Shown here: positions 35,801 through 44,026 of the stretch, piece after piece
Numbering within the stretch: position 1 is the first letter of the stretch
Layout of the letters: every line of letters begins with the position of its first letter
Assembly (NCBI GenBank): GCA_964404985.1
Contig: CAYOMD010000003.1
Location: forward strand, 79,518-143,517
Origin: Hankyongella sp964404985
GTDB taxonomy: Bacteria; Pseudomonadota; Alphaproteobacteria; Sphingomonadales; Sphingomonadaceae
DNA length: 64,000 nt
Direction of reading: 5' to 3'
Position numbers and translations under genes: made by a program
Notes under the pieces: model-generated
Seen by the model: only the letters and a program-made list of their open reading frames with translations
Told to the model about the DNA's origin: nothing
The model's database searches: none

Positions 35801-36322
35801 AAACGGCACAAACGCCGCCTTGAAATTATGGTCCGACTGGTGCGGCAGGGTTGAGGACTTGGCCCCATGATCGTCGCCCACGACGGCCAGAACGCCACCA
35901 TGCGGCATGGTGCCGGCCGCGTTCGCGTGCTTGAGCACATCCATCGACCGGTCAAGCCCCGGTCCCTTGCCATACCAGATGCCGAACACGCCGTCATAGC
36001 GGGCACCGGGGCGCAGGTTGGACTGCTGAGAGCCCCAGACCGCCGTCATCGCCAGATCTTCGTTGATACCCGGCTGGAACACGATGTCGTGGGTGCCAAG
36101 CTGCTTGCCAGCCTTCCAGAGCTCCTGATCGTAGTTGCCAAGCGGCGATCCGCGATAGCCGGAGATGAAGCCCGCCGTGTTCAGGCCGGCTGCGCGGTCC
36201 CGTCGCTTCTGCACCAGCGGCAGCCGAACCAGCGCCTGTAGGCCGCTCATGAACACGCGCCCCTCGTCCAGGGTGTATTTGTCGTTCAAGGTGACCTTGA
36301 GTGGATCGAACGGCAATGTCAT
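32858..36322 (-). CDS. Indolepyruvate:ferredoxin oxidoreductase, fused alpha/beta chain
   Basis: Oxidatively decarboxylates aryl 2-oxo acids (from aromatic amino acids) to acyl-CoA with thiamine diphosphate and Fe-S clusters. The single chain is 1154 aa. The alpha-like part holds SGYRGSPLGNYD and the thiamine-diphosphate region GDGTYFHSG...LYNDAVAMTGGQP. A ferredoxin-like segment has CEGCGDCSVQSNC and later SSCNKDFSCLTGFCPSF. The beta-like part begins NIFVTGIGGTGVVTIAALL. I chose ATG 36322, which has GGGGAG 8 nt upstream; ATG 36328 is an alternative. The frame further up crosses the predicted transcription start. Confidence 0.94.
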   Translation of the reverse strand: MTLPFDPLKVTLNDKYTLDEGRVFMSGLQALVRLPLVQKRRDRAAGLNTAGFISGYRGSPLGNYDQELWKAGKQLGTHDIVFQPGINEDLAMTAVWGSQQSNLRPGARYDGVFGIWYGKGPGLDRSMDVLKHANAAGTMPHGGVLAVVGDDHGAKSSTLPHQSDHNFKAAFVPFLYPSSVHEFVEYGLLGIAMSRFSGCWVGMKVISETIETSGTVDLAAEHRQFIIPEFDVPPGGLHIRPGDVWREEDTRLQRYKGFAALAFARANRIDRVIFDSPNPRFGIITSGKSFADVMEALGELGIDEKVAADIGLRLYKVGMPWPLEPEGVRQFCEGLEEVLVVEEKREFLEHQLMWQLYNWNEKVRPRVVGKYDETGAWLLQPDNELSLGEIAHVIASRLSRILSNDRITERLAFFANREQRRRDYKAPVVRKPYFCAGCPHNTSTKVPDGSRAAAGIGCHIMAMWMDRSADAFTQMGGEGCNWVGSAPFTDEQHIFVNLGDGTYFHSGLLAIRQAVAAKVNATYKILYNDAVAMTGGQPVEGQLTVDQIVRQLQGEGVGSIVVVTEDPARVLTIGVPPGTRVEERTLLDSVQRELREVPGVTAIIYDQTCAAEKRRRRKKKQMVDPDQRVFINPLVCEGCGDCSVQSNCVAVEPLETPFGRKRRINQSSCNKDFSCLTGFCPSFVTLKGAKIAKPTLSKATDFAAGVPLPEVPILREDYNIFVTGIGGTGVVTIAALLGMAAHLEAKAATTADMAGLAQKGGAVYSHVRLGRSNDDLRSPRIITGGVDLLLACDSVVAAGSATQDLLNPARSAAVVNSNQAPVADFVMNRDYDFQEARVEQAVRAACNPNRTWVLPTERMATAIMGDAIAANMMLLGYAWQHGLVPLHLASLLRAIELNGVAIAFNKQAFALGRLLAHDRAAVEALMPGAPPEVPAVETLDSLVANRVAELTAYQSAAYAADYAARIALVRAAEQRVSPGSERLAFAAARNLYKVMAYKDEYEVARLYTDGRFQQNLAQQFSGYDALEVHLAPPLISPVNPATGRPDKQRFGGWMFTAFRLLAGLKGLRGTALDIFGRSHERRAERQLIKDYQALLDDVVARLTPDRLEDAVTLAELPDGIRGFGPVKEAALARVKPRWAQLAAAWRAEPQRLAA

Positions 36323-36391
36323 CGGCATCGCTCCCCATATCGGCATGTTGGCCCCTGCATTCAGGGCACTTTCTGCGCTGACGTCAGAATT

Positions 36392-36438
36392 GGTCAGCAA
36401 CACTGACCTATTATGCCTCAGCAGATTAATTCAATCAA
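36392..36438 (-). promoter_or_regulatory. Promoter and dyad of the indolepyruvate oxidoreductase gene
   Basis: On the minus strand TTGATT (36438-36433) and CATAAT (36415-36410) are exactly 17 bp apart. Right after the -10 box, across the likely start point, is the perfect dyad GGTCAG-CAACA-CTGACC (36392-36408), placed where a repressor would block initiation. The regulator is not identifiable from the window. Confidence 0.55.
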
Positions 36439-36612
36439 GCGCAATAAATGGAATGATGGGCGCAAAGACTGATTCCCTGCGCGTTACGGTTCCATCCATA
36501 CACGCCTCCCGCGACGACCCGGTGGAAAGTTACGAGCGGCTGCAGGCGTTTGCATTGACCGGGTTTTCCAAGGCTGCGCATAGACAGTCTAAGCACGGTG
36601 TTGCGCGCCTCT

Positions 36613-36685
36613 CAAGGCTCATGCCTTGCCTGATCGTATACTTACTCCATTTTTCAGGCAGACTCTGCTAGGCGCAGCAGAGTCT
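36613..36685 (+). promoter_or_regulatory. Two hairpins in the leader of the second efflux operon
   Basis: CAAGGC-TCAT-GCCTTG at 36613-36628 is followed by AGACTCTGCT and AGCAGAGTCT at 36660-36685, a perfect 10-bp stem with a 6-nt loop. The second ends 16 nt before the adaptor ATG and 5 nt before the Shine-Dalgarno-like AGAGGG, so it could be an operator or an RNA structure affecting translation. A TATACT at 36637 is a possible -10 box. Confidence 0.45.
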
Positions 36686-36701
36686 CTATCAGAGGGTGCC
36701 C

Positions 36702-37838
36702 ATGCAGAAGCGTTCATCAATGTTGCATCGCGGGCCGGTGTTGGGTGCACTTGCAGTTATCTGCATGCTGGCCGCGTGTGGCAGCGAGAAGGCGAATGGC
36801 GGTGGTGGCCCAGGCGGGCCGGGCGGCGGGCGGCCACCTGCTGCTGTGACGGTCGCCGCTGTACAGCCGCGCACCTTCATCGATCGTATCGAGGCTGTGG
36901 GCACAGCCAACGCCATGGAATCGGTGACGATCTCTGCCGGTGTCACCGAGCGTATCCAGTCTTTGTCCATCCGCGATGGTGCCAGCGTAGCAAAAGGCCA
37001 GATTCTCGCAGTGCTGGCGCAGGGCGAGGAGACCGCCTTGCTCGCCGAAGGGCGCGCCCAGCTGCGAGAGACCTCGGCACAACTGTCGCGCTTTCAGCAA
37101 CTCGCCGACAAGGGGTTCGCCACCCGCGCCCAGATTGACCAGCAGACGGCCCTGCGCGACTCGGCCATTGCAGCGGTCGATACCGCACAGGCACGCATCG
37201 CCGACCGGGTTATCCGTGCACCGTTCAACGGCGTGGTCGGCCTGCGCCAGGTCTCGGAAGGATTGATCGTACAGGCCGGCACGCCGATCATCAGCTTGAG
37301 CGACATTTCGCGCATCAAGCTGGATTTCACGGTGCCGGAGGTGTTCCTGAACGGGCTGACACCGGGCCAGACCATCACAGCGCGTGCAGCCGCCTACCCC
37401 GGCGAGGTCTTTACCGGGCGCGTTGACAGCATCGATCCGCAAGTCGACCCCATCACGCGAGCGGTCTCCGTTCGTGCCGTGCTACCGAACGGGCAGAGAC
37501 GCCTGAAGCCCGGCATGCTGATGCTGACCAACCTGACCAGCAAGCCGCGCACATCGCTGACCGTCCCGGAGCAGGCACTGACGCCCCGGCTCGACCAGCA
37601 ATTCGTCTACGTCTATGATCCGAAGACGCAAATCGTGAAGGAGCGCCGACTGCAGATCGGAACTCGCCAGCCTGGTTTCGTGGAGGTCATCTCCGGCCTG
37701 ACCGCCGGTGAGCAGGTGGTCGTCGAGGGCACGCTGAAGATCAGCGACGGCGACAAGGTGCGAGTGATCGCGGGCGAGGCCGAGAAGCCGGCAACAGCAG
37801 ACCTGGCGAAGGCCAAGTCCGCGACCAGCGTGCAATAG
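36702..37838 (+). CDS. RND efflux periplasmic adaptor, lipoprotein (second system)
   Basis: A 378-aa membrane-fusion protein. The signal peptide ends in the lipobox LAAC (ICMLAACGSEK), followed by a Gly/Pro-rich linker. Core segments are IQSLSIRDGASVAKGQILAVL, a helical hairpin (about residues 105-165) and RVIRAPFNGVVGLRQVSEG. The ATG at 36702 with AGAGGG upstream is preferred over a GTG two codons earlier. The pump gene starts 13 nt after the stop. The adaptor is clearly different from the one at 7426, so the two systems are not a recent duplication. Confidence 0.92.
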   Translation: MQKRSSMLHRGPVLGALAVICMLAACGSEKANGGGGPGGPGGGRPPAAVTVAAVQPRTFIDRIEAVGTANAMESVTISAGVTERIQSLSIRDGASVAKGQILAVLAQGEETALLAEGRAQLRETSAQLSRFQQLADKGFATRAQIDQQTALRDSAIAAVDTAQARIADRVIRAPFNGVVGLRQVSEGLIVQAGTPIISLSDISRIKLDFTVPEVFLNGLTPGQTITARAAAYPGEVFTGRVDSIDPQVDPITRAVSVRAVLPNGQRRLKPGMLMLTNLTSKPRTSLTVPEQALTPRLDQQFVYVYDPKTQIVKERRLQIGTRQPGFVEVISGLTAGEQVVVEGTLKISDGDKVRVIAGEAEKPATADLAKAKSATSVQ

Positions 37839-37851
37839 CGAGGCAGACCCG

Positions 37852-40800
37852 ATGATCCTGTCAGACGTTTCTGTCCGCCGTCCGGTCTTTGCTGCCGTTC
37901 TCTCGATGCTGATCGTCGTATTCGGCATTCTGGCGTTCACCCGCCTGCCGGTGCGGCAATATCCGGATATCGACCCGCCGATCGTCTCGGTCGAGACCAC
38001 CTACCCCGGCGCTGCCGCCTCGGTACTCGAGACCCGGATCACCCAGATCATCGAGGACCGCATCAGCGGCATCGAGGGGATCCGCTCGATCTCCTCGTCG
38101 AGCGCGGACGGCGTCTCCAGCATTTCGGTCGAGTTTTTCCCCGGGCGTGACGTCAACGTCGCCGCCAACGACATCCGCGACCGGGTCTCCGGCGTGCTTG
38201 ATAACCTGCCGGACGAAGCCGACCCGCCAGAAATCCAGAAAGTCGACGCCGATGCGCGGCCGATCATCTTCATCAACGTCGACAGCACCACCATGTCGCC
38301 GCTTGAACTGACGGACTATGCGGATCGTTTTCTGGCCGACAAGTTGAGCACGGTCGAAGGCGTAGCGCGGGTCCAGATCAGCGGCGGTGGCCGTCCGGCC
38401 ATGCGGATTTGGCTTAACCGTGCGTCGCTTGCGGCCTATCAACTGACCACCAGCGATATCGAGCGGGCTTTGCGCGCAGAAAATGTCGAGCTGCCGGCCG
38501 GTCGTATCCAGTCGACGACGCGCAACCTGACCATCCGGGTCGAGCGGGCCTATCAGACCGCCGAACAGTTCCGGCAACTGGTCATCAAGCGCGGCGAAGA
38601 CGGCTACCTTGTGCGGCTGGGCGACGTGGCACAAGTCGAGGTGGGGCCGGAAAATCCCTACACCATGTTCCGCGGCAACGGGAACAACCAGGTCAGCCTC
38701 GGCATGGTTCGGCAATCCGGCGCCAACGAGCTGGATGTCGGCAATGCGGTCATCGCCACAGTGAAGGAACTCAATCCCTCGCTGCCCAAAGGCATGTCGA
38801 TGGTGGTGAGTTACGACCGCACCCGCTTCATCGATGCCGCGATCTTTGCCGTCTACGAGACGTTGCTGGTCGCCGCCGTGCTGGTGGTGCTGGTGATTTA
38901 TCTGTTTCTCGGCTCCCTGCGCGCCACACTGATCCCGGCGATCACGGTACCGATCTGCCTGTTCGGGGCCTTCATCACCCTCGCCGCCCTCGGCTTCAGC
39001 ATCAACCTGCTGACCCTGCTTGCACTGGTTCTGGCCATCGGCCTGGTGGTTGATGACGCCATCGTGGTGCTGGAGAATGTCCACTACCGGATCGAGGAAG
39101 GGGAAAGTCCGCTGGCTGCCGCCTACACGGGCACACGTCAGGTCGGCTTCGCCGTCATTGCGACAACGCTGGTCGTGTGCGCCGTGTTTGTGCCGGTGAT
39201 GTTCCTGACCGGAGATCTCGGGCTGCTGTTCCGGGAATTGTCCTTCGCCGTAATCGGTGCGCTGCTGGTCTCCGCACTGGTCGCCTTGACCCTGACGCCG
39301 GCGCTCTGTTCCAAGATCATGAAACCGCACAAACCGGGCGAGAAGCCGCGCGGCATGGCTGCCTGGGTGGATGCCCGGCTGACGGCCCTGACCCGGGTCT
39401 ATGGGCGTACCTTGCAGGCTGTAATCGGCAAGGGCTATGCCCTCGCTGGTGCCTCTGTCGTGGTGGTGGCGGGATGCCTGGCGCTGGGAGCCGGCCTCAA
39501 GTCGGAACTGATCCCGCCGGAGGACTCCGGCATCTTCTTCCTGAACGCCACAGCCCCCCAAGGTACCGGGTTTGAGCCCATGAAGCGGCAGATGATCGAG
39601 ATCGAGCAGCGCCTGCTGAAACACCAGGAGGCCGGCCTGCTGTCCCGCCTGCTGGTGCGAGCACCCGGCCGGTTCGGTGCCACCGAGGATTTCGGCAGCG
39701 GCACCGTGATTGCCATCCTGCCGCCCTGGGGCGAGCGAGACTTCACGACCGACGATGTGGTGAACAAGCTGCGGCCGGAGCTGGCGGGGCTGCCCGGCGT
39801 GCGGGCGTCTGCCTTCCAGCCTTCGGGGCTCGGCGGCTTCGGCGGCCAGGCCATCCAGTTCGTCATCGGTGGCGGCAGCTATGCGGACCTTGCCAAAGCC
39901 CGCGACATCCTGTTGCAGAAAGCGCGCGCCTACCCCGGGATCGCCAGCCTGGAGGCGGACTATGAGGAGACCAAGCCGCAGTTACTGGTCAACCTTGACA
40001 CCACGCGCGCCGGCGATCTCGGCGTGTCGGCGACCGATGTCGGCCAGACGCTGGAGACCATGATGGGCTCGCGGCGTGTGACCACCTACAACAAGGACGG
40101 CGAGGAATACCGGGTCATCCTGCAGGCGCGCGAGGAAGACCGCCTGACACCGAACGACCTGAACGGCGTCTACGTCCGCTCGCAGATCAGCAACCAGTTG
40201 ATCCCGCTCTCCAACGTCCTTTCAGTACGGGAGCAGGCCGACGCGCCGGAGCTCAACCGCTACAACCGCCTGCGGGCTATTACGCTCGAGGGTGATGTGG
40301 CAGATGGCTACAGTCTGGGCGAAGTCCTGCAATACCTTGAGCGCGAGGCGCGCCAGATCCCCGAAGTGCAGGCCATCGACTATAAGGGCGAGTCGCGCGA
40401 GTTCCGAAATGCGGGGTCGCAGTTACCCTTGATCTTCGGCCTGACCCTGATCGTTGTGTTCCTGGTGCTGGCCGGGCAGTTCGAGAGTTTCATCCACCCG
40501 GCGGTGATCATGCTTACGGTGCCGCTGGCGCTCGGCGGGGGTGTGCTGGGTCTCGCCATCATGGGAGTCAGTATCAATATATACAGTCAGATCGGCATCA
40601 TCATGCTGATAGGACTGGCGGCCAAGAACGGCATTCTCATCGTCGAGTTCGCGAACCAGCTCCGCGACTCAGGGCTGAGCGTGCGGGATGCGGCCCAGCA
40701 AGCCGCAGAACGCCGCCTGCGCCCGATCCTCATGACCTCCATCGCAACGATTGCCGGTGCGATCCCGCTGATGGTGGCCCATGGTGCCGGTGCCGGGGCA

Positions 40801-40974
40801 CGCATCGCCATCGGCACCGTGGTGGTATGGGGCGTGTTGCTTTCAACCCTGCTGACCCTTTACCTGATCCCGGCAATCTATAATAAGCTTGCACGCTTCA
40901 CGACGTCGCCGGAGGCTGTCGCCCGCCAGCTCAAGGAGCAGCTGGAAGGCGGCTCGCCGCACGCGGCGGAGTAA
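37852..40974 (+). CDS. RND efflux pump, AcrB/HAE1 family (second system)
   Basis: A 1040-aa inner-membrane exporter. The proton relay is intact: Asp401-Asp402 in GLVVDDAIVVLENV and Lys925 in GLAAKNGILIVEFANQ. The N-terminus ILSDVSVRRPVFAAVLSML is typical of a pump subfamily common in alphaproteobacteria. The periplasmic loops are full length. No outer-membrane factor gene accompanies it. Substrates are unknown. Confidence 0.95.
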   Translation: MILSDVSVRRPVFAAVLSMLIVVFGILAFTRLPVRQYPDIDPPIVSVETTYPGAAASVLETRITQIIEDRISGIEGIRSISSSSADGVSSISVEFFPGRDVNVAANDIRDRVSGVLDNLPDEADPPEIQKVDADARPIIFINVDSTTMSPLELTDYADRFLADKLSTVEGVARVQISGGGRPAMRIWLNRASLAAYQLTTSDIERALRAENVELPAGRIQSTTRNLTIRVERAYQTAEQFRQLVIKRGEDGYLVRLGDVAQVEVGPENPYTMFRGNGNNQVSLGMVRQSGANELDVGNAVIATVKELNPSLPKGMSMVVSYDRTRFIDAAIFAVYETLLVAAVLVVLVIYLFLGSLRATLIPAITVPICLFGAFITLAALGFSINLLTLLALVLAIGLVVDDAIVVLENVHYRIEEGESPLAAAYTGTRQVGFAVIATTLVVCAVFVPVMFLTGDLGLLFRELSFAVIGALLVSALVALTLTPALCSKIMKPHKPGEKPRGMAAWVDARLTALTRVYGRTLQAVIGKGYALAGASVVVVAGCLALGAGLKSELIPPEDSGIFFLNATAPQGTGFEPMKRQMIEIEQRLLKHQEAGLLSRLLVRAPGRFGATEDFGSGTVIAILPPWGERDFTTDDVVNKLRPELAGLPGVRASAFQPSGLGGFGGQAIQFVIGGGSYADLAKARDILLQKARAYPGIASLEADYEETKPQLLVNLDTTRAGDLGVSATDVGQTLETMMGSRRVTTYNKDGEEYRVILQAREEDRLTPNDLNGVYVRSQISNQLIPLSNVLSVREQADAPELNRYNRLRAITLEGDVADGYSLGEVLQYLEREARQIPEVQAIDYKGESREFRNAGSQLPLIFGLTLIVVFLVLAGQFESFIHPAVIMLTVPLALGGGVLGLAIMGVSINIYSQIGIIMLIGLAAKNGILIVEFANQLRDSGLSVRDAAQQAAERRLRPILMTSIATIAGAIPLMVAHGAGAGARIAIGTVVVWGVLLSTLLTLYLIPAIYNKLARFTTSPEAVARQLKEQLEGGSPHAAE

Positions 40975-40998
40975 CGCCGCTTCAGAGGGGGCAAGCAT

Positions 40999-41556
40999 AT
41001 GGCCGAACTGACGTCCCGTGAGCAGTTGCGGGCGGCCTTGATCCGCATGGCAATGATTTTTGTACCCCTGGTCATGGCGCTGGGGTTTGCCTCCGCACAG
41101 ATCGCCGGGACAGACCATGCCGGCTGGTATGACCTGCTAGCCAAGCCCGCCCTCACCCCGCCACCTGCGGTCTTTGGTATCGTCTGGGCCGTTTTGTATG
41201 GCATGATCGGCCTGGCACTGGCGTTTGTCTGGCACGCTTTCGGCCACCCGCTGCGCAAGACGGCGATTACGCTGTTTTGCATCCAGCTGGCGCTCAACCT
41301 TGCCTGGTCCCCGGTGTTTTTCGGCGCTCAACAGCTGTTTGGGAGCCTGGTTCTGATGGTGGCGATTCTGGCCATCGCGATTATGACAACTGTGCAGTTC
41401 TTCAAGGTGCGCCGCACGGCGGGCTGGTTGATGCTACCCTATCTTGCATGGCTTTGCCTTGCGCTCTATCTGAATGCGGGTGTCTGGCGCTTGAACCCGA
41501 ATGCGGACCGCATTGCCCCGGGCGGCGATGTCGAGATGTCGATCGGCGCGCGCTAA
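40999..41556 (+). CDS. tspO: TspO/MBR family protein
   Basis: A 185-aa, five-helix membrane protein of the tryptophan-rich sensory/translocator family, which binds porphyrins and cholesterol-like ligands. Hallmarks: KPALTPPPAVFGIVWAVLY, NLAWSPVFFG and PYLAWLCLALYLN. In alphaproteobacteria it modulates tetrapyrrole-linked gene expression. It starts 24 nt after the RND pump and may be read from the same transcript. The C-terminal tail GGDVEMSIGAR is unremarkable. Confidence 0.9.
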   Translation: MAELTSREQLRAALIRMAMIFVPLVMALGFASAQIAGTDHAGWYDLLAKPALTPPPAVFGIVWAVLYGMIGLALAFVWHAFGHPLRKTAITLFCIQLALNLAWSPVFFGAQQLFGSLVLMVAILAIAIMTTVQFFKVRRTAGWLMLPYLAWLCLALYLNAGVWRLNPNADRIAPGGDVEMSIGAR

Positions 41557-41590
41557 AACCTTATGATACTGCACGGCCCAGAAAGATGTG

Positions 41591-41938
41591 ATGATGACCG
41601 GTGACAACCGCCTGTTCGACGATTTCTCCCGGCTTGCAACCGGCGCTGCCGGTGCCATGGCGGGGATCGGCCGCGAGCTCGAAACCCTGATGCGTCAGCA
41701 GTTCGAGCGTTTCATCGCCCGCGCTGATCTGGTGCGTCGCGACGAGTTCGATGCCGTGAAAGCGATGGCCGAGAAGGCACGCAGCGAATCGGAGCAGCTC
41801 GCAAAAAAAGTCGCAGCACTTGAATCGCGGCTTGCAACGGCATCGGAGACCCCGGCCAAAGCGACAAAAGCGCCTGGCGATGCGACGAATGCCAAACCGA
41901 TAGCCAAGCCGCGCAGCCGCACAAAGAAAGCTGATTAA
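41591..41938 (+). CDS. UbiK/BMFP-family accessory protein
   Basis: A 115-aa protein of the membrane-fusogenic (BMFP/YqiC) family. In E. coli UbiK assists aerobic ubiquinone synthesis. Residues 8-45 form an amphipathic helix (FDDFSRLATGAAGAMAGIG, then LETLMRQQFERF); residues 45-85 form a coiled coil (VRRDEFDAVKAMAEKARSES, then LESRL); the C-terminal tail is Ala/Lys/Pro-rich. GTG 41588, ATG 41591 and ATG 41594 are all possible starts. Confidence 0.8.
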   Translation: MMTGDNRLFDDFSRLATGAAGAMAGIGRELETLMRQQFERFIARADLVRRDEFDAVKAMAEKARSESEQLAKKVAALESRLATASETPAKATKAPGDATNAKPIAKPRSRTKKAD

Positions 41939-42046
41939 ACTATTGATTTAAAGAAATTTTCTCTATTCTCGCCCTGAGAACCGGGCCGAATTGTCGCGCA
42001 CAAAGGCGCAAAGTGATCCACAACAAATGTATGCGCTGCACATACC

Positions 42047-42067
42047 AGTTCTTGCGTACGCAGAACT
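42047..42067. promoter_or_regulatory. Near-perfect 20-bp palindrome upstream of the YbjN gene
   Basis: AGTTCT-TGCGTACGC-AGAACT. Removing a single T leaves a perfect 20-bp palindrome. It lies 53 bp before the YbjN-domain start in a 181-nt gap that is otherwise AT-richer than its surroundings. The arrangement is not the direct-repeat LexA box of alphaproteobacteria. Likely an operator for an unidentified regulator. Confidence 0.4.
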
Positions 42068-42119
42068 GTAATGTGACTATGTTTAGTATGTACGGGCGCT
42101 AACAGAAGGAGACGCAGCG

Positions 42120-42629
42120 ATGTCGACGCTGGACTTCGAAGATCCGTCCAACGAGGGCGCCGAGCCGCTCGATCTGTTTGAACACTGCTGTCACGCCCGG
42201 GGATGGGCGTTCGAGCGAGACGGCGACGAGGAGCTGATGGTGGCGGCACCCGGCTCCTGGGGGTCTTACCAGGTCCGTATCCTCTGGCGGCCGGACGATG
42301 CCCTCATCCAGCTCGTTGCCATGCTGGACGTCAAGGTACCGGAAGCCCGGCGTGCCGCGGTATACGAGACTCTGGGCCTTATCAACGAGCGGCTGTGGAT
42401 CGGCCACTTCGAGATGTGGGCGACAGAAGGGGAACTGCTGTTCCGCCATGCGGTTCTGCTTGACCCGGATGCTCCAGCCCTGGTGCCGCACCAGGCTTTC
42501 GAACTGCTGGAAGTCATGATCGACGAGTGCGAGCGCTATTATCCGGTATTCCAGTTCGTGTTGTGGGCTGGCAAGCGCCCGGCCGAAGCGTTGGAACTTT
42601 CGCTGCTGGACACTGTCGGCGAGGCATGA
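42120..42629 (+). CDS. YbjN-domain protein
   Basis: A 169-aa YbjN-family protein resembling type III secretion chaperone folds; the family's function is unclear, with envelope and motility effects reported for E. coli YbjN. Segments such as WGSYQVRILWRPDDALIQLV and LWIGHFEMWATEGELLFRHA match the family. The Shine-Dalgarno AGAAGGAGA lies just upstream. The stop overlaps the proC start by 4 nt; YbjN-proC pairing recurs in alphaproteobacteria. Confidence 0.85.
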   Translation: MSTLDFEDPSNEGAEPLDLFEHCCHARGWAFERDGDEELMVAAPGSWGSYQVRILWRPDDALIQLVAMLDVKVPEARRAAVYETLGLINERLWIGHFEMWATEGELLFRHAVLLDPDAPALVPHQAFELLEVMIDECERYYPVFQFVLWAGKRPAEALELSLLDTVGEA

Positions 42630-43417
42630 CGCCTGCACCGCATATCCTGCTGGTCGGGTGCGGCAAAATGGGGTCCGCACTCGCCCGGGGCTGGATTGCG
42701 GCCGGGCACCCGCCAGACCGGCTGGATATCGTCTCGCCCTCCCCACCCGCAGTACCGGGACGGCACTGGACAGCTCTGCCACCTGTTGGCCGCTATGATG
42801 TGCTCGTGGCAGCGGTCAAACCACAGAAAATCGGGGAAGCACTGGCCGATGCCGCGCGTCTGTGCGGCCCGGAGACCCTTGTGCTCTCGGTTGCTGCCGG
42901 CACGCCGGTTGCCCGGCTCGCCGCATTGACCGGATTGTCCGCGCCGGTCGTGCGCACCATGCCCAACACACCCTCTGCGATCGGCTGCGGCATTACGGCC
43001 CTGACCACACCTGAGTCGACGCCGGAGCGGATGCGCCACCTGGCCGAGTCCCTGATGCAGGCCGTCGGCGATACCGTCTGGGTGGAGAGCGAGGATGCGC
43101 TGGACGCCGTGACGGCAGTCTCCGGGTCCGGTCCCGCCTATCTGTTTCACCTGATCGAGGCGCTGGCGCAGGCTGGCGTGACGGCGGGGTTACCGGCCGA
43201 ACTGGCAATGCAGCTTGCCCGCAAAACTGTTATCGGATCAGCCAGGCTTGCTGATGCGTCGGACCGGAGCGCGGCAGAGCTTCGCGCAGACGTCACCAGC
43301 CCAGGCGGGACGACGGCGGCAGGGCTTGGCGTGCTGATGGCGGAGCTGCCGGACCTGATGCAGCGGACTGTTGCAGCGGCGCGTGCGCGGGCCGCCGAAC
43401 TGCGAACCTTGGCTTGA
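42626..43417 (+). CDS. proC: Pyrroline-5-carboxylate reductase
   Basis: Last step of proline synthesis, NAD(P)H-dependent. The 263-aa protein starts with the Rossmann motif LLVGCGKMGSALARG and has VAAVKPQ, VRTMPNTPSAIGCG and the C-terminal signature VTSPGGTTAAGLGVL. The ATG at 42626 overlaps the upstream stop (ATGA). The frame extends upstream inside the YbjN gene; that extension was rejected. Confidence 0.95.
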   Translation: MTPAPHILLVGCGKMGSALARGWIAAGHPPDRLDIVSPSPPAVPGRHWTALPPVGRYDVLVAAVKPQKIGEALADAARLCGPETLVLSVAAGTPVARLAALTGLSAPVVRTMPNTPSAIGCGITALTTPESTPERMRHLAESLMQAVGDTVWVESEDALDAVTAVSGSGPAYLFHLIEALAQAGVTAGLPAELAMQLARKTVIGSARLADASDRSAAELRADVTSPGGTTAAGLGVLMAELPDLMQRTVAAARARAAELRTLA

Positions 43418-43431
43418 AGAGGACTGCAACC

Positions 43432-44022
43432 ATGGAAAACGCCATTCTGAATGCAGCCATGTCGGTGCTGGCGCGAGACGGCTGGCGGGGGGCAACCCTG
43501 CGTGCTGTGGCTGAGGCTGCACCATGCGCGATGGCCGATCTCGTCGCGCGCTATGGCGATTACTACGGCCTGCTGAACGCCATCGGTGAACAGGCAACCC
43601 TGGCGGCATTGCAGGAGACGGATGCCTCGGGCGGCAGCCAGGCGATCCGTGACCGACTGTTCGAAGTACTGATGGCGCGCCTGGATGCGCTTCAGGACTA
43701 TCGCCCGGGTATCCGGGCGCTGCTGCCCGAACAGGCGCGGGACCCAGTGCTGGCCGCCTGGTTTGCCGTGAAGGCCCCGGTGCACATGGCGCGCATAGCC
43801 GCGGCCGCCGGTGTGCAGACCCATGGCCTGCGCGGCCTGCTGCGAGTTCAGGGCCTGACCTTCCTCTACCTGCGGGTGGCGCGCGTGTGGCTCAACGACG
43901 AGACCGAGGACATGGCCAGGACGCTGAAAGCGCTCGATCAGGCGCTGGCGCAGGCAGAGCGCTGGGCGCACCGGCTCGACCGGATGGCCACTTCAGTACC
44001 CAGTCCTGCCCCGAAAGCCTGA
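43432..44022 (+). CDS. TetR-like regulatory protein
   Basis: A 196-aa protein whose first 50 residues fit a TetR-type helix-turn-helix (AILNAAMSVLARDGWRGATL, then RAVAEAA, DLVARYGDYYGLL). The rest is helical and divergent, with no recognisable ligand pocket. It starts 14 nt after proC and is convergent with the MarR gene, 4 nt between stops. The helix-turn-helix is not textbook, and a COQ9-like non-DNA-binding role cannot be excluded. Confidence 0.7.
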   Translation: MENAILNAAMSVLARDGWRGATLRAVAEAAPCAMADLVARYGDYYGLLNAIGEQATLAALQETDASGGSQAIRDRLFEVLMARLDALQDYRPGIRALLPEQARDPVLAAWFAVKAPVHMARIAAAAGVQTHGLRGLLRVQGLTFLYLRVARVWLNDETEDMARTLKALDQALAQAERWAHRLDRMATSVPSPAPKA

Positions 44023-44026
44023 TTGG

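Larger units (their letters stand above)
36323..36701. other. Divergent regulatory region between the oxidoreductase and the second efflux operon
   Basis: These 379 nt have no gene. The left third holds a good minus-strand promoter with an operator-like dyad; the right third holds two hairpins just before the adaptor gene. Between about 36440 and 36600 I see nothing distinctive. Confidence 0.7.

Noticed and set aside
37861..39624. 587-codon open frame antisense to the second RND pump
   Set aside because: The translation is His/Gln/Arg-rich low-complexity sequence and the other strand encodes a full pump with intact motifs.
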